In this document: positions 1 to 6,873 of the stretch, piece after piece
Layout of the letters: every line of letters starts with the position of its first letter
Numbering within the stretch: position 1 is the first letter of the stretch
NCBI GenBank assembly: GCA_037134755.1
Contig: JBAXLO010000182.1
Location: 1-9,628, forward strand
From: JBAXLO01 sp037134755
GTDB lineage: Bacteria; Bacteroidota; Bacteroidia; Bacteroidales; JACABE01
DNA length: 9,628 nt
Direction: 5' to 3'
The notes under the pieces: model-generated
What the model saw: only the letters and a program-made list of their open reading frames with translations
What the model was told of the DNA's origin: nothing
Database searches by the model: none
Made by a program: the position numbers and the translations under genes

Positions 1-78
1 GAGGCAGGGGTGTTAAAGTATGTTAATTCTCTAACAAGTCTATTATGCGATGTTTATAACATAAAATCATACAAATAG
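1..78 (+). CDS. Possible 3' end of an upstream gene (partial)
   Basis: Frame 1 is open from the first base of the window to a TAG at 76-78, giving 25 residues that begin EAGVLKYVNSL and end YNIKSYK. The other two + frames close within the first 26 bases. The composition (hydrophobic, then Lys/Tyr-rich) is compatible with a protein C-terminus, and a weak hairpin follows at 79-96. The stretch is too short to recognise a family, and an open run of this length can occur by chance, so the call is tentative. Sequence left of the window would settle it. Confidence 0.35.
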   Translation, partial: EAGVLKYVNSLTSLLCDVYNIKSYK

Positions 79-112
79 TAGCTTTTATCTAAGCTAAATT
101 ACTTTTTATTCT
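79..112 (+). terminator. Weak candidate terminator after the partial gene
   Basis: TAGCTT (79-84) pairs with AAGCTA (91-96) around a 6-base loop, and a T-rich run follows a few bases later. The stem is only 6 bp and AT-rich, so this is a weak candidate. Its place right after the stop at 78 is the main argument. The rest of the stretch up to the promoter at 231 is AT-rich and holds no other feature I can support. Confidence 0.3.
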
Positions 113-230
113 TTAAATTTAATAGTGTAGTCTAATAAGTAATATGTCGTCATAATGAAAAAACATTTTACATTTTAATTTAATTAACAATAATTTAATA
201 TTTAAGTATATATATTAATGAATTAAATAA

Positions 231-238
231 TATCTTTG
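231..238 (+). promoter_or_regulatory. -7 promoter element of the ERW-domain gene
   Basis: TATCTTTG matches the Bacteroidota primary-sigma -7 consensus TAnnTTTG and is followed by CA, as at most other promoters here. The ATG at 269 lies 31 bases after it. A TTG inside this element (236) is in frame with the gene but cannot be the start, because transcription would begin downstream of it. No convincing -33 element is visible. Confidence 0.7.
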
Positions 239-268
239 CAAATTATTTTAAAAAATAATGTTCTAAAT

Positions 269-1180
269 ATGACAACACGTTTTAAATTTTATATTAGCTT
301 CATACTTTTAGTTTTATCTTATACTATAACAAATGCACAGACCTATAATGATGAAGAAAAAGAAATGGATAAAACACCTTGTGGAGGCACTGAACGCTGG
401 AGTGTAAAAGTGCTTACCGACGCAGCAAGTACTCAAGTTAATTATACGCCGGTACTTACAACTATTAACAATCTAATAAATATAGCCACCCCTAGCACTA
501 GTACCACTGCGGCAAGATTTACCGGGCTTGAATACACTACCTATAAAATAAAATGCAAGTTATCTCAAGTGAGGGATGAATCAGACAATGATTTTCATTT
601 GGTAGTTACGGATGGCACACATTTTATGATTACCGAAATACCTGATCCACTATGTGCTGTTGCTTCAACTTCTGCTCATGTAAACGAATATGTAGCTGCC
701 CGTCAGTTTGTTTCTACTTATGTGCCTATTATCCCAAATTTACAGGTTACTTTGCCGGATGTTTCTATTACAGGTGTGGCTTTTCTGGATCCGCCTCATG
801 GGCAATCAGGTGAAGCTCCAAATCATTTAGAACTTCATCCTATCTTGGATATACATTTCTGGACTTCTGCCGATTCTACAACTGATGCTGTTGATAATAT
901 TAGTATGCCTGAACCTTTGCTTACTGTTAATATTTTCCCAAATAAGTTCGCTAACAGTGCACAGCTTAATGTTAAAACAAAAGATCCTATTCTTGGCAAC
1001 TGTAGTTTTGAATTATACTCCTCTGATGGCAACAAAGTTAATGAAATGAACTTGCCTATAACTAACAAAAATGAAATTAAATATACTATACATCGTGGCA
1101 ATTTAACTTCTGGACTTTACATATATCGTATCAGAAACAATAACAAGCTAATGTATGATGGTAAGCTAATAATTGAATAG
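269..1180 (+). CDS. Secreted T9SS cargo protein with an ERW/HGQ-APN-ELHP domain of unknown function
   Basis: A 303-residue predicted secreted protein. The start is set at ATG 269, because the longer in-frame TTG at 236 falls inside the -7 promoter box. Residues 1-23 form a signal peptide (basic start, hydrophobic FILLVLSY core, cleavage likely at TNA|Q). Residues 40-195 form one domain with ERWSVKVLTD (42-51), a DFHLVVTDGTHFMITEIPDP stretch (108-127), VSITGVAFLD (165-174) and PHGQSGEAPNHLELHPILDI (176-195). From memory, this ERW-VK-TD ... DxHLV-D ... HGQ-G-APN-ELHP pattern recurs in secreted proteins of many bacterial phyla without an assigned function; I cannot confirm that by search. The conserved D, H and E residues would suit a metal- or ligand-binding site, which is inference only. 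Residues about 217-303 form a T9SS type A sorting domain (FPN near 223, SSDGNKV, GLYIYRIRNNNK, ending GKLIIE), pointing to surface attachment or release. The gene has its own promoter. Confidence 0.9.
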   Translation: MTTRFKFYISFILLVLSYTITNAQTYNDEEKEMDKTPCGGTERWSVKVLTDAASTQVNYTPVLTTINNLINIATPSTSTTAARFTGLEYTTYKIKCKLSQVRDESDNDFHLVVTDGTHFMITEIPDPLCAVASTSAHVNEYVAARQFVSTYVPIIPNLQVTLPDVSITGVAFLDPPHGQSGEAPNHLELHPILDIHFWTSADSTTDAVDNISMPEPLLTVNIFPNKFANSAQLNVKTKDPILGNCSFELYSSDGNKVNEMNLPITNKNEIKYTIHRGNLTSGLYIYRIRNNNKLMYDGKLIIE

Positions 1181-1205
1181 ATTTTTTTGGTAATTTAATA
1201 ATAAC

Positions 1206-1239
1206 TTAATTTAGATAAGACACAATATATCTAAATTAA
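1206..1239. promoter_or_regulatory. Perfect 12-bp inverted repeat just upstream of the hydrolase promoter (operator or terminator)
   Basis: TTAATTTAGATA (1206-1217) and TATCTAAATTAA (1228-1239) are perfect reverse complements around a 10-base loop. The right arm ends four bases before the -7 element TAATTTTG, so the arms cover the -33 region and spacer of the downstream promoter. No T-run follows the right arm, which argues against an intrinsic terminator for the gene on the left and for a protein-binding operator. A role as a weak terminator for that gene is still possible. Confidence 0.5.
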
Positions 1240-1243
1240 ACTC

Positions 1244-1251
1244 TAATTTTG
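1244..1251 (+). promoter_or_regulatory. -7 promoter element of the zinc hydrolase gene
   Basis: TAATTTTG matches TAnnTTTG, with CA following. The ATG at 1270 is only 19 bases downstream, so the leader is very short, and no Shine-Dalgarno sequence is visible. Confidence 0.7.
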
Positions 1252-1269
1252 CAAGATTAAATAATAAGA

Positions 1270-2382
1270 ATGAAAAGAAACATACGCTACACAATTGCAA
1301 TCATATCTATCTCGATATTACTAACAAGCTGGGGCTATACCGGACACAAAAAGATTAGTTATAACTGTATATTTTCGTTTAATCCTGAGATGTCGCAATT
1401 TTTAATATGGGCTACTCAACTTCAGGATCATGCTTCGGATGCAGATGATAGAAAATCAATTGACAAAACAGAAGGTCATAAACATTTTATAGATATTGAT
1501 AATTATGATGAATTTAAAAGCAATCATAAGATCCCTCAAAACTATGATACATTAGTTGCTTTACATGGCGAAATGTTTGTATCAAAACAAGGCATTCTGC
1601 CCTTTACAACTAAAACAACGTTTGACACACTTGTTAATTGTTTTAAACGCAGAGATTGGGATAAAGCGATGCTTACAGCTGCTGATCTTGGTCATTATGT
1701 AGGCGATGGACACATGCCATTGCATACAACTAATAATTATGATGGTAAATTTACAAACCAAAGTGGTATCCATTCAAGATACGAATCGCGAATGGTAGAT
1801 GATCATATTAAAGAGTTTTTATATTCTATTGATACTATTTCGTATATTCATAATGTCACTCAATATATTTTTAATTATATTTATTTTAATAATAAGTATG
1901 TTGATTCAGTTCTACAAGCTGATACATATGCAACTCAAATTGCCGGTAATACTAATTCAACAGCATATACTGATGCGTTGTGGGGTAAAACTAAAAATTA
2001 CACCATAATGTTATTCAAAAACGCATCGCATTCACTTGCCGAACTGTTATATACTGCATGGGTTGATGCGGGTAAGCCATTGATGAATCAACAAGATATA
2101 GCTTTATTTAATACTAATTCAAAAATAAGTTTACAAATCATCCCTAATCCCATTAAAAACACTACCAAAATACAATATAGCTTAAAAAATTCAGAAGAAA
2201 ATTTAGCTTTAGAAATTAAAGATGAAAAGGGAAATACAATTGATACTTTATTTAAAGGAAAAAAAGCTCCCGGAGTTTATCAAACTGAATGGTCGCCTTC
2301 AAACACAAAAAGTGGAGTCTATTTTGTGACTCTTAAAACTAGCAATTCGTTAATTTCAGATAAAATTATCTCAATAAATTAA
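1270..2382 (+). CDS. Secreted zinc-dependent phospholipase C / S1-P1 nuclease-type hydrolase, T9SS cargo
   Basis: A 370-residue predicted secreted hydrolase of phosphodiester bonds (phospholipid or nucleic acid). Residues 1-20 are a signal peptide. Cleavage before W21 would give the N-terminal Trp that serves as a zinc ligand in this superfamily. All nine expected ligands can be placed: W21, H26 (WGYTGH), D59 (SDADD), H72 (HKHFIDID), H142, D146 and H152 (GHYVGDGHMPLH), H168 and E172 (IHSRYE). P1 nuclease has HxxxD at the last pair, whereas Bacillus cereus phospholipase C has HxxxE as here; the short W-to-H spacing and the HxxxDxxxxxH pattern are shared by both branches. I therefore favour a three-zinc hydrolase but cannot fix the substrate. 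Residues about 286-370 form a T9SS type A/FlgD-like Ig domain (IIPNPI, DEKGNTI, PGVY, SGVYFVTLK, ending SDKIISIN). The gene has its own promoter with a 12-bp inverted repeat in front. Confidence 0.9.
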   Translation: MKRNIRYTIAIISISILLTSWGYTGHKKISYNCIFSFNPEMSQFLIWATQLQDHASDADDRKSIDKTEGHKHFIDIDNYDEFKSNHKIPQNYDTLVALHGEMFVSKQGILPFTTKTTFDTLVNCFKRRDWDKAMLTAADLGHYVGDGHMPLHTTNNYDGKFTNQSGIHSRYESRMVDDHIKEFLYSIDTISYIHNVTQYIFNYIYFNNKYVDSVLQADTYATQIAGNTNSTAYTDALWGKTKNYTIMLFKNASHSLAELLYTAWVDAGKPLMNQQDIALFNTNSKISLQIIPNPIKNTTKIQYSLKNSEENLALEIKDEKGNTIDTLFKGKKAPGVYQTEWSPSNTKSGVYFVTLKTSNSLISDKIISIN

Positions 2383-2455
2383 TAAAATAAAATAAATAGA
2401 ACTATTTTTAAAAGCTAACAGAATAATTTACAACACTTATTATTTTAATAATAAT

Positions 2456-2471
2456 AAATTAACGTTAATTT
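2456..2471. promoter_or_regulatory. 16-bp perfect palindrome upstream of the anchor-J-like gene, possible operator
   Basis: AAATTAACGTTAATTT is a perfect palindrome centred between 2463 and 2464, about 33 bases before the -7 element at 2496. It follows an AT-only inverted repeat, TTATTATT/AATAATAA (2437-2444/2447-2454). The position and the central ACGT suit a dimeric regulator site. In DNA this AT-rich a palindrome of this length can also arise by chance. Confidence 0.35.
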
Positions 2472-2495
2472 TACCTTAATTAAATAAAAATCTTT

Positions 2496-2503
2496 TAATT
2501 TTG
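2496..2503 (+). promoter_or_regulatory. -7 promoter element of the anchor-J-like gene
   Basis: TAATTTTG followed by CAG matches TAnnTTTG and is identical to the element in front of the zinc hydrolase. The ATG lies 42 bases downstream, without a Shine-Dalgarno sequence. Confidence 0.7.
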
Positions 2504-2544
2504 CAGATTAATAAATCAATAATACTTTAATAAATTAATATACT

Positions 2545-3450
2545 ATGAATAAGAAAAATTTACTTTCTTTTATTATTGTTGCAATGCTTTTTGCAACTAC
2601 TTTGACCTTTGGTCAACATCAATACAGACCTTTACCTATTTACAGGTATTTAACATGCAGTAATGGCCCCGACACCTTAAATGTGATGGATTTAGCCACT
2701 ATAACACTAGATTCAACCGATATTACATGGGGAGGTTGGGACACTTTATCAAATGCTACTACTAATCACATGTGGTGGGTAAAAAACTATAATGGACTTT
2801 ATGAATTAGAAGTTACCGGATATGGTAATAGTACAAATAATCCATCTGATCAATGGTTAGTTTCTCCTTTTTTCAGCACTAAATTATATCATGGTGTTGC
2901 ATTAAGTTTAGCATCTTCATGTGCAAAATATGCAGGCCCTAAAGTAGAGGTTTTAATTTCAAAAAACTATAGATCCGGTGCACCAAGTACTGCAACATGG
3001 GATTCTGTTCCGGGATTAAACATTGTTGCGCCAAATGGTACTGCTTCAACTCCTTTTACACCATCAGGCATTGCAATTTTAGACTCTTGGGTAGGTGATA
3101 GTGTTTGTATAGCTTTACATTACTACTCAACTTCAGGGGCAGCAGCAACCTATTATTTCGATCAAGTTCAAATTACAGGTATTGTTACAGGCATTGATGA
3201 ATTAAATACTGCTGAGAAAAACATTTCAGTGTATCCTAATCCTGCTACTTCATCTGTTACAATAAGTGATTCACATGACCTGATTAAGAAGATTGAAATT
3301 TATAATATGATTGGCGAATTAGTATCTAGTTATATGGTGAATAACACTAAATATACTATCAATACTACAGATTTAAAACAAGGTCTTTATTTTGCTAAGA
3401 TTCAATTAAAAAACGAAACTATCGTTTCGAAGAAAATCATCAAAGAATAA
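2545..3450 (+). CDS. Secreted choice-of-anchor-J-like protein, T9SS cargo
   Basis: A 301-residue predicted secreted protein. Residues 1-23 are a signal peptide (MNKKNLL, then a hydrophobic core ending TTLTFG|Q). Residues about 50-213 look like a choice-of-anchor-J / cleaved-adhesin type beta-sandwich: WWVKNYNG (77-84), SDQWLVSPFF (101-110, the family's D-WL-SP signature), a GPKVEVLISKNY strand (131-142), and ATYYFDQVQITG (201-212, the closing YYxDxVxI strand). Such domains usually act in binding or adhesion and are not enzymes themselves; no catalytic motif is visible. Residues about 226-301 form a T9SS type A sorting domain (ISVYPNPATSSVTI, IYNMIGELV, LKQGLYFAKIQ, ending KKIIKE). The gene has its own promoter and a strong terminator 30 bases after the stop, so it is a complete single-gene unit. 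The ligand is unknown. Confidence 0.88.
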   Translation: MNKKNLLSFIIVAMLFATTLTFGQHQYRPLPIYRYLTCSNGPDTLNVMDLATITLDSTDITWGGWDTLSNATTNHMWWVKNYNGLYELEVTGYGNSTNNPSDQWLVSPFFSTKLYHGVALSLASSCAKYAGPKVEVLISKNYRSGAPSTATWDSVPGLNIVAPNGTASTPFTPSGIAILDSWVGDSVCIALHYYSTSGAAATYYFDQVQITGIVTGIDELNTAEKNISVYPNPATSSVTISDSHDLIKKIEIYNMIGELVSSYMVNNTKYTINTTDLKQGLYFAKIQLKNETIVSKKIIKE

Positions 3451-3478
3451 TAACAGTATAACAATATACAATATTTTT

Positions 3479-3533
3479 AAATCACTTAGTCAAAATGTAT
3501 TCAATATACATTAATGGCTAAGTGATTTTTTTA
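3479..3533 (+). terminator. Intrinsic terminator between the anchor-J-like gene and the receptor gene
   Basis: AAATCACTTAG (3479-3489) pairs perfectly with CTAAGTGATTT (3518-3528), and a T-run follows. Inside, ATGTAT (3495-3500) pairs with ATACAT (3506-3511) around a 5-base loop, making a long two-part hairpin. It separates the anchor-J-like gene from the receptor gene. Confidence 0.8.
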
Positions 3534-3566
3534 TCTATATTATTTTACTAACAAAAAGGATTACTT

Positions 3567-6500
3567 ATGAAAAAAATACTATTTAAAGTATCTATGTTCG
3601 TTATGTTTGCATTACTCAACCTTTCAGTAATTGGACAAGGTATAACGACGGGTACTATTGGTGGCACTATAAGATCAGCTGACAAAGAACTACTACCCGG
3701 GTGTATTATTGTAGCTATACATCAGCCTTCTGGCAGCAAGTATGTAACAACTTCGGGTAAAAATGGTGATTTTAATCTTCCGAATATAAAAGTTGGAGGT
3801 CCTTATTTAATTAAGATTTCATTGCTTGGATATCAAGAAAAGAAAGATTCAAGTGTTTTTGTGGGTTTAGGTGAGGATTTAAATTTAAATTATACCTTGT
3901 CTAACAACTCCGTAAATTTAACTCAGGTTGAGATTATAGGTAAAGCCGACAATGTTTTTAATTCAAATAGAACTGGAGCAAGCACTAACATTTCAACAGA
4001 AGATATACAAGCCTTACCTTCAGTTTCTAGAAGTATTAATGATTATTTACGAATTACCCCTCAAGCTAATAATATCTCTAGTGGTATGTCGTATGCCGGC
4101 GCTAATAATCGTTATAATAACTTCTCTATTGATGGTTCGGTCAACAATGATGTATTTGGTCTTTCAAGTTCAGGAACTAATGGTGGTATGTCGGGTACTC
4201 AACCTATAAGCTTGGATGCTATCCAAACTATACGTGTTGATATCTCACCTTTTGATGTAAAACAAGGAGGCTTTACAGGTGCCGGAATTAACGCAATTAC
4301 AAGAAGTGGAACTAATAACTTCTTTGGTGATGTATATTATTATATGAACAATCAAAACCTTGTCGGGAAATCTGTAATTGATGGCTCAAGTCAAACTAAT
4401 TATTCTAGTTTACAAAGAGGCATAAGTGTTGGAGGACCTATTGTTAAAGACAAGTTATTTTTCTTCTTTAATACAGAACTTACTGACAGAAATGAACCAT
4501 CCGCATATAATATTGGGCAAGGTTCAACTATAAAGGACACGATTATTAGAAATATTGAAAATAAATTATTGCAAGTTACAGGAGATAAATACAATGGTGG
4601 AGGGTATGATCCTTTTACAAATACTACATCTTCTCAAAAATTCTTTATCCGTTTCGATTGGAATATCAACAACAGTAATAAACTTACTGTAAGAGATAAC
4701 TATGTAAATGCATCTCAAGATAATCTTAGCAGAAGTCTCAGCGGATTAACCTTTAATAATGGGGGTTACACCATGAAAAATAAGACAAATAATATTGTTT
4801 TAGAATTAAATACACGTTTCAGTGCTAAAGTGGCTAATGAATTAAGATTAGGTTATACTTCCGTAAGTGATAATAGAGTTTGCCCCGGTGATCCTTTTCC
4901 TAGAATTACTATAAATCTGCCTGCTACACCTACTACACCTGCTCAACACATATATATTGGTGATGATGTTTCGTCAATGGCTAATTCTTTAGACCAAACT
5001 ATTACAACACTTTCTGACAACCTGAACATTTATTTAAATAAACATAAAATTACTATTGGTACCGAAAATGAATTATATCATTTCAAAAACCTTTTTATTC
5101 AATATAATTATGGAAGTTATACTTATGCTTCTTATAGTTCTTTTATGGATATAAGTTCAAGTGCTCAAACGCAGCTTAACAATTGGGATTGCACTAACTA
5201 TTCTTATTATTATTCTACAGTACCTAACGATCCAAAATGGGCTGCTCAATTCAATGCTATTAAGCTTGGTGGCTATATTCAAGATGTGTTTAATATTGTT
5301 AAAAATGTTAAGATAACAGCCGGTGTTAGAGTTGATGTCCCTCTGTTTCCTGACAAGCCAACAGAAAACAAAACTTTCGACACCTTAACTATTGCCAAAA
5401 GCTTAAATCTTGCTACTAACCAAATGCCCAAATCAACTCCATTGTTTTCTCCTCGTATCGGTTTTAACTGGGATGTTAATGGAAAGAGTAAAACTCAGAT
5501 TAGAGGAGGTGCAGGTATATTTACAGGCAAAATACCTTTTGTATGGCTATCAAATCAATATTCTAATACAGGTTTAAATATTGCAAAGATTATTAATCTT
5601 AGTAAGCCTGTTGCTTTTAATCCTGATCCATATAATCAAGCTACTACTGTTAGCCAATTAGGTTTAGCTGCGGCAACTACCGAAGTAGATGTTGTGGCTA
5701 ATGACTTTAAGTTTGCTCAAAACTTTAGATCTAATTTAGCAATTGATCAAAAATTACCTTATGAAATAAAAGCTACAGTTGAAGGAATTTACACTAAGGT
5801 AATTAATGATATAGCTTATCAGGATCTTACGATGCCAGCTATTACTAATCTTGTTGGTGCTGACAACAGACCTATTTACGCTACTACCAAGTTATATACT
5901 AATAACTATACACATATAATGTATTTAACTAATACAAATCAAGGGTATTCATATACGATTACTGCAAGACTTCAAAAAGAATTTAAATTTGGATTAAATA
6001 TAATTGGTGCATACACTTATGGTCAGGCTTTCAGTGTAAATGATGGTACAAGCAGTGTAGCATTTTCCAACTGGCAATACAATTATCAATACCAAGCAAC
6101 AAATAATCCTGAGTTATCTTACTCAAGTTATGCTTTGAAAAATAGGATTATGGCTGTAGTGACTTATAAACTTAAAACAGCAAAAAACAGCATAACTTCT
6201 TTCGGAATCTTTTATAATGGACAATCAGGAATGCCTTATTCTTATATTTATAATGGTGATCTTAACAGAGATGGTTCATTATATAATGATTTGATATTTG
6301 TCCCTGCAAAACAATCGGATATTAACCTTACTACAAACGCTACTGTAAATACAAGTTCTGCAACACAGTGGACACAATTAAACAACTTTATTGAAAATGA
6401 TGACTATTTAAAAACACGTAGAGGACAATATGCTGAAAGAAATGGTGCCAGAACTCCTTTTGAAAACCATTTTGATATAAGAATTGCAGAGATCTATAAT

Positions 6501-6758
6501 TTTAAAGCTTATGGTAAAAAACACACTATTGAAGTAAGCTTTGATATTTTGAATTTCACTAATCTTTTGAGTTCTAAATGGGGTAGAGCATATAGTATAC
6601 AAGGTTATCAAAATGAACTTATAACATTTAATGGATATGATGTTAATAATAAACCTACCTATACTTTTGTTCCTCCAACAACTTCTTCAACTTGGCAGGT
6701 ATCTGATTATAATTCAAGGTGGCATGCACAAATTGGAGTTAAATATTCTTTTAATTAA
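3567..6758 (+). CDS. Oar-like TonB-dependent outer-membrane receptor with N-terminal carboxypeptidase-regulatory-like domain
   Basis: A 1063-residue outer-membrane beta-barrel protein. Residues 1-23 are a signal peptide (cleavage likely at VIG|Q). Residues about 27-112 form the carboxypeptidase-regulatory-like beta-sandwich (TIGGTIRSADKELLPGCII ... LLGYQEK ... LNLNYTL). VNLTQVEIIGKA (116-127) sits where Bacteroidota receptors carry a TonB-box-like segment. Residues about 130-255 form the plug (ALPSVSRSINDYLRITPQ, NRYNNFSIDGSVNND, FDVKQGGFTGAGINAITRSG). The rest is barrel, including the Oar-type stretch ERNGARTPFENHFDIRIAEI near the end and a C-terminal strand ending YSFN. Length and order fit the Oar subgroup; no SusD partner is next to it, so it is not a classical SusC. 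Such proteins take up large ligands with TonB energy, and Myxococcus Oar is linked to protease export. The start is supported by AAGGA about seven bases before the ATG, the clearest Shine-Dalgarno-like site here. No TAnnTTTG is seen upstream. The substrate is unknown. Confidence 0.93.
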   Translation: MKKILFKVSMFVMFALLNLSVIGQGITTGTIGGTIRSADKELLPGCIIVAIHQPSGSKYVTTSGKNGDFNLPNIKVGGPYLIKISLLGYQEKKDSSVFVGLGEDLNLNYTLSNNSVNLTQVEIIGKADNVFNSNRTGASTNISTEDIQALPSVSRSINDYLRITPQANNISSGMSYAGANNRYNNFSIDGSVNNDVFGLSSSGTNGGMSGTQPISLDAIQTIRVDISPFDVKQGGFTGAGINAITRSGTNNFFGDVYYYMNNQNLVGKSVIDGSSQTNYSSLQRGISVGGPIVKDKLFFFFNTELTDRNEPSAYNIGQGSTIKDTIIRNIENKLLQVTGDKYNGGGYDPFTNTTSSQKFFIRFDWNINNSNKLTVRDNYVNASQDNLSRSLSGLTFNNGGYTMKNKTNNIVLELNTRFSAKVANELRLGYTSVSDNRVCPGDPFPRITINLPATPTTPAQHIYIGDDVSSMANSLDQTITTLSDNLNIYLNKHKITIGTENELYHFKNLFIQYNYGSYTYASYSSFMDISSSAQTQLNNWDCTNYSYYYSTVPNDPKWAAQFNAIKLGGYIQDVFNIVKNVKITAGVRVDVPLFPDKPTENKTFDTLTIAKSLNLATNQMPKSTPLFSPRIGFNWDVNGKSKTQIRGGAGIFTGKIPFVWLSNQYSNTGLNIAKIINLSKPVAFNPDPYNQATTVSQLGLAAATTEVDVVANDFKFAQNFRSNLAIDQKLPYEIKATVEGIYTKVINDIAYQDLTMPAITNLVGADNRPIYATTKLYTNNYTHIMYLTNTNQGYSYTITARLQKEFKFGLNIIGAYTYGQAFSVNDGTSSVAFSNWQYNYQYQATNNPELSYSSYALKNRIMAVVTYKLKTAKNSITSFGIFYNGQSGMPYSYIYNGDLNRDGSLYNDLIFVPAKQSDINLTTNATVNTSSATQWTQLNNFIENDDYLKTRRGQYAERNGARTPFENHFDIRIAEIYNFKAYGKKHTIEVSFDILNFTNLLSSKWGRAYSIQGYQNELITFNGYDVNNKPTYTFVPPTTSSTWQVSDYNSRWHAQIGVKYSFN

Positions 6759-6821
6759 ACTAATATTTATAAATAATATCACTTTTTAAAATAAAATGGA
6801 GTAGGATTCTAATATATTTAC

Positions 6822-6829
6822 TATATTTG
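6822..6829 (+). promoter_or_regulatory. -7 promoter element of the LamG-like gene
   Basis: TATATTTG matches TAnnTTTG; here TA follows, not the CA of the other promoters. The ATG is 45 bases downstream and has no Shine-Dalgarno sequence. A 12-bp AT-only palindrome TATTTATAAATA lies earlier, at 6764-6775, just after the receptor stop. No strong terminator is seen between the two genes. Confidence 0.6.
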
Positions 6830-6873
6830 TACTCAAAAATTAAGCACTCATTTTATAATAATATTTACTCATA

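Noticed and set aside
155..178. Short reading frame MKKHFTF resembling a signal-peptide start
   Set aside because: It stops after seven codons and no continuation is found in any frame; a decayed gene start cannot be shown.
835..1101. 88-codon minus-strand open frame
   Set aside because: It lies wholly opposite the sorting-domain end of a well-supported gene and has no promoter of its own.
1799..2008. 69-codon + strand open frame with hydrophobic residues
   Set aside because: An out-of-frame reading inside the zinc hydrolase gene; the hydrophobicity comes from AT-rich codons read out of frame.
2394..2409. Terminator of the zinc hydrolase gene (AAATA/TATTT stem)
   Set aside because: The stem is 5 AT pairs with a 4-base loop; it would not be stable enough to call, although a T-run overlaps it.
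3567..6758. SusC-type glycan importer
   Set aside because: No SusD gene lies beside it, and the plug and C-terminal motifs (RNGARTPFENHFDIRI) fit the Oar-like subgroup better.
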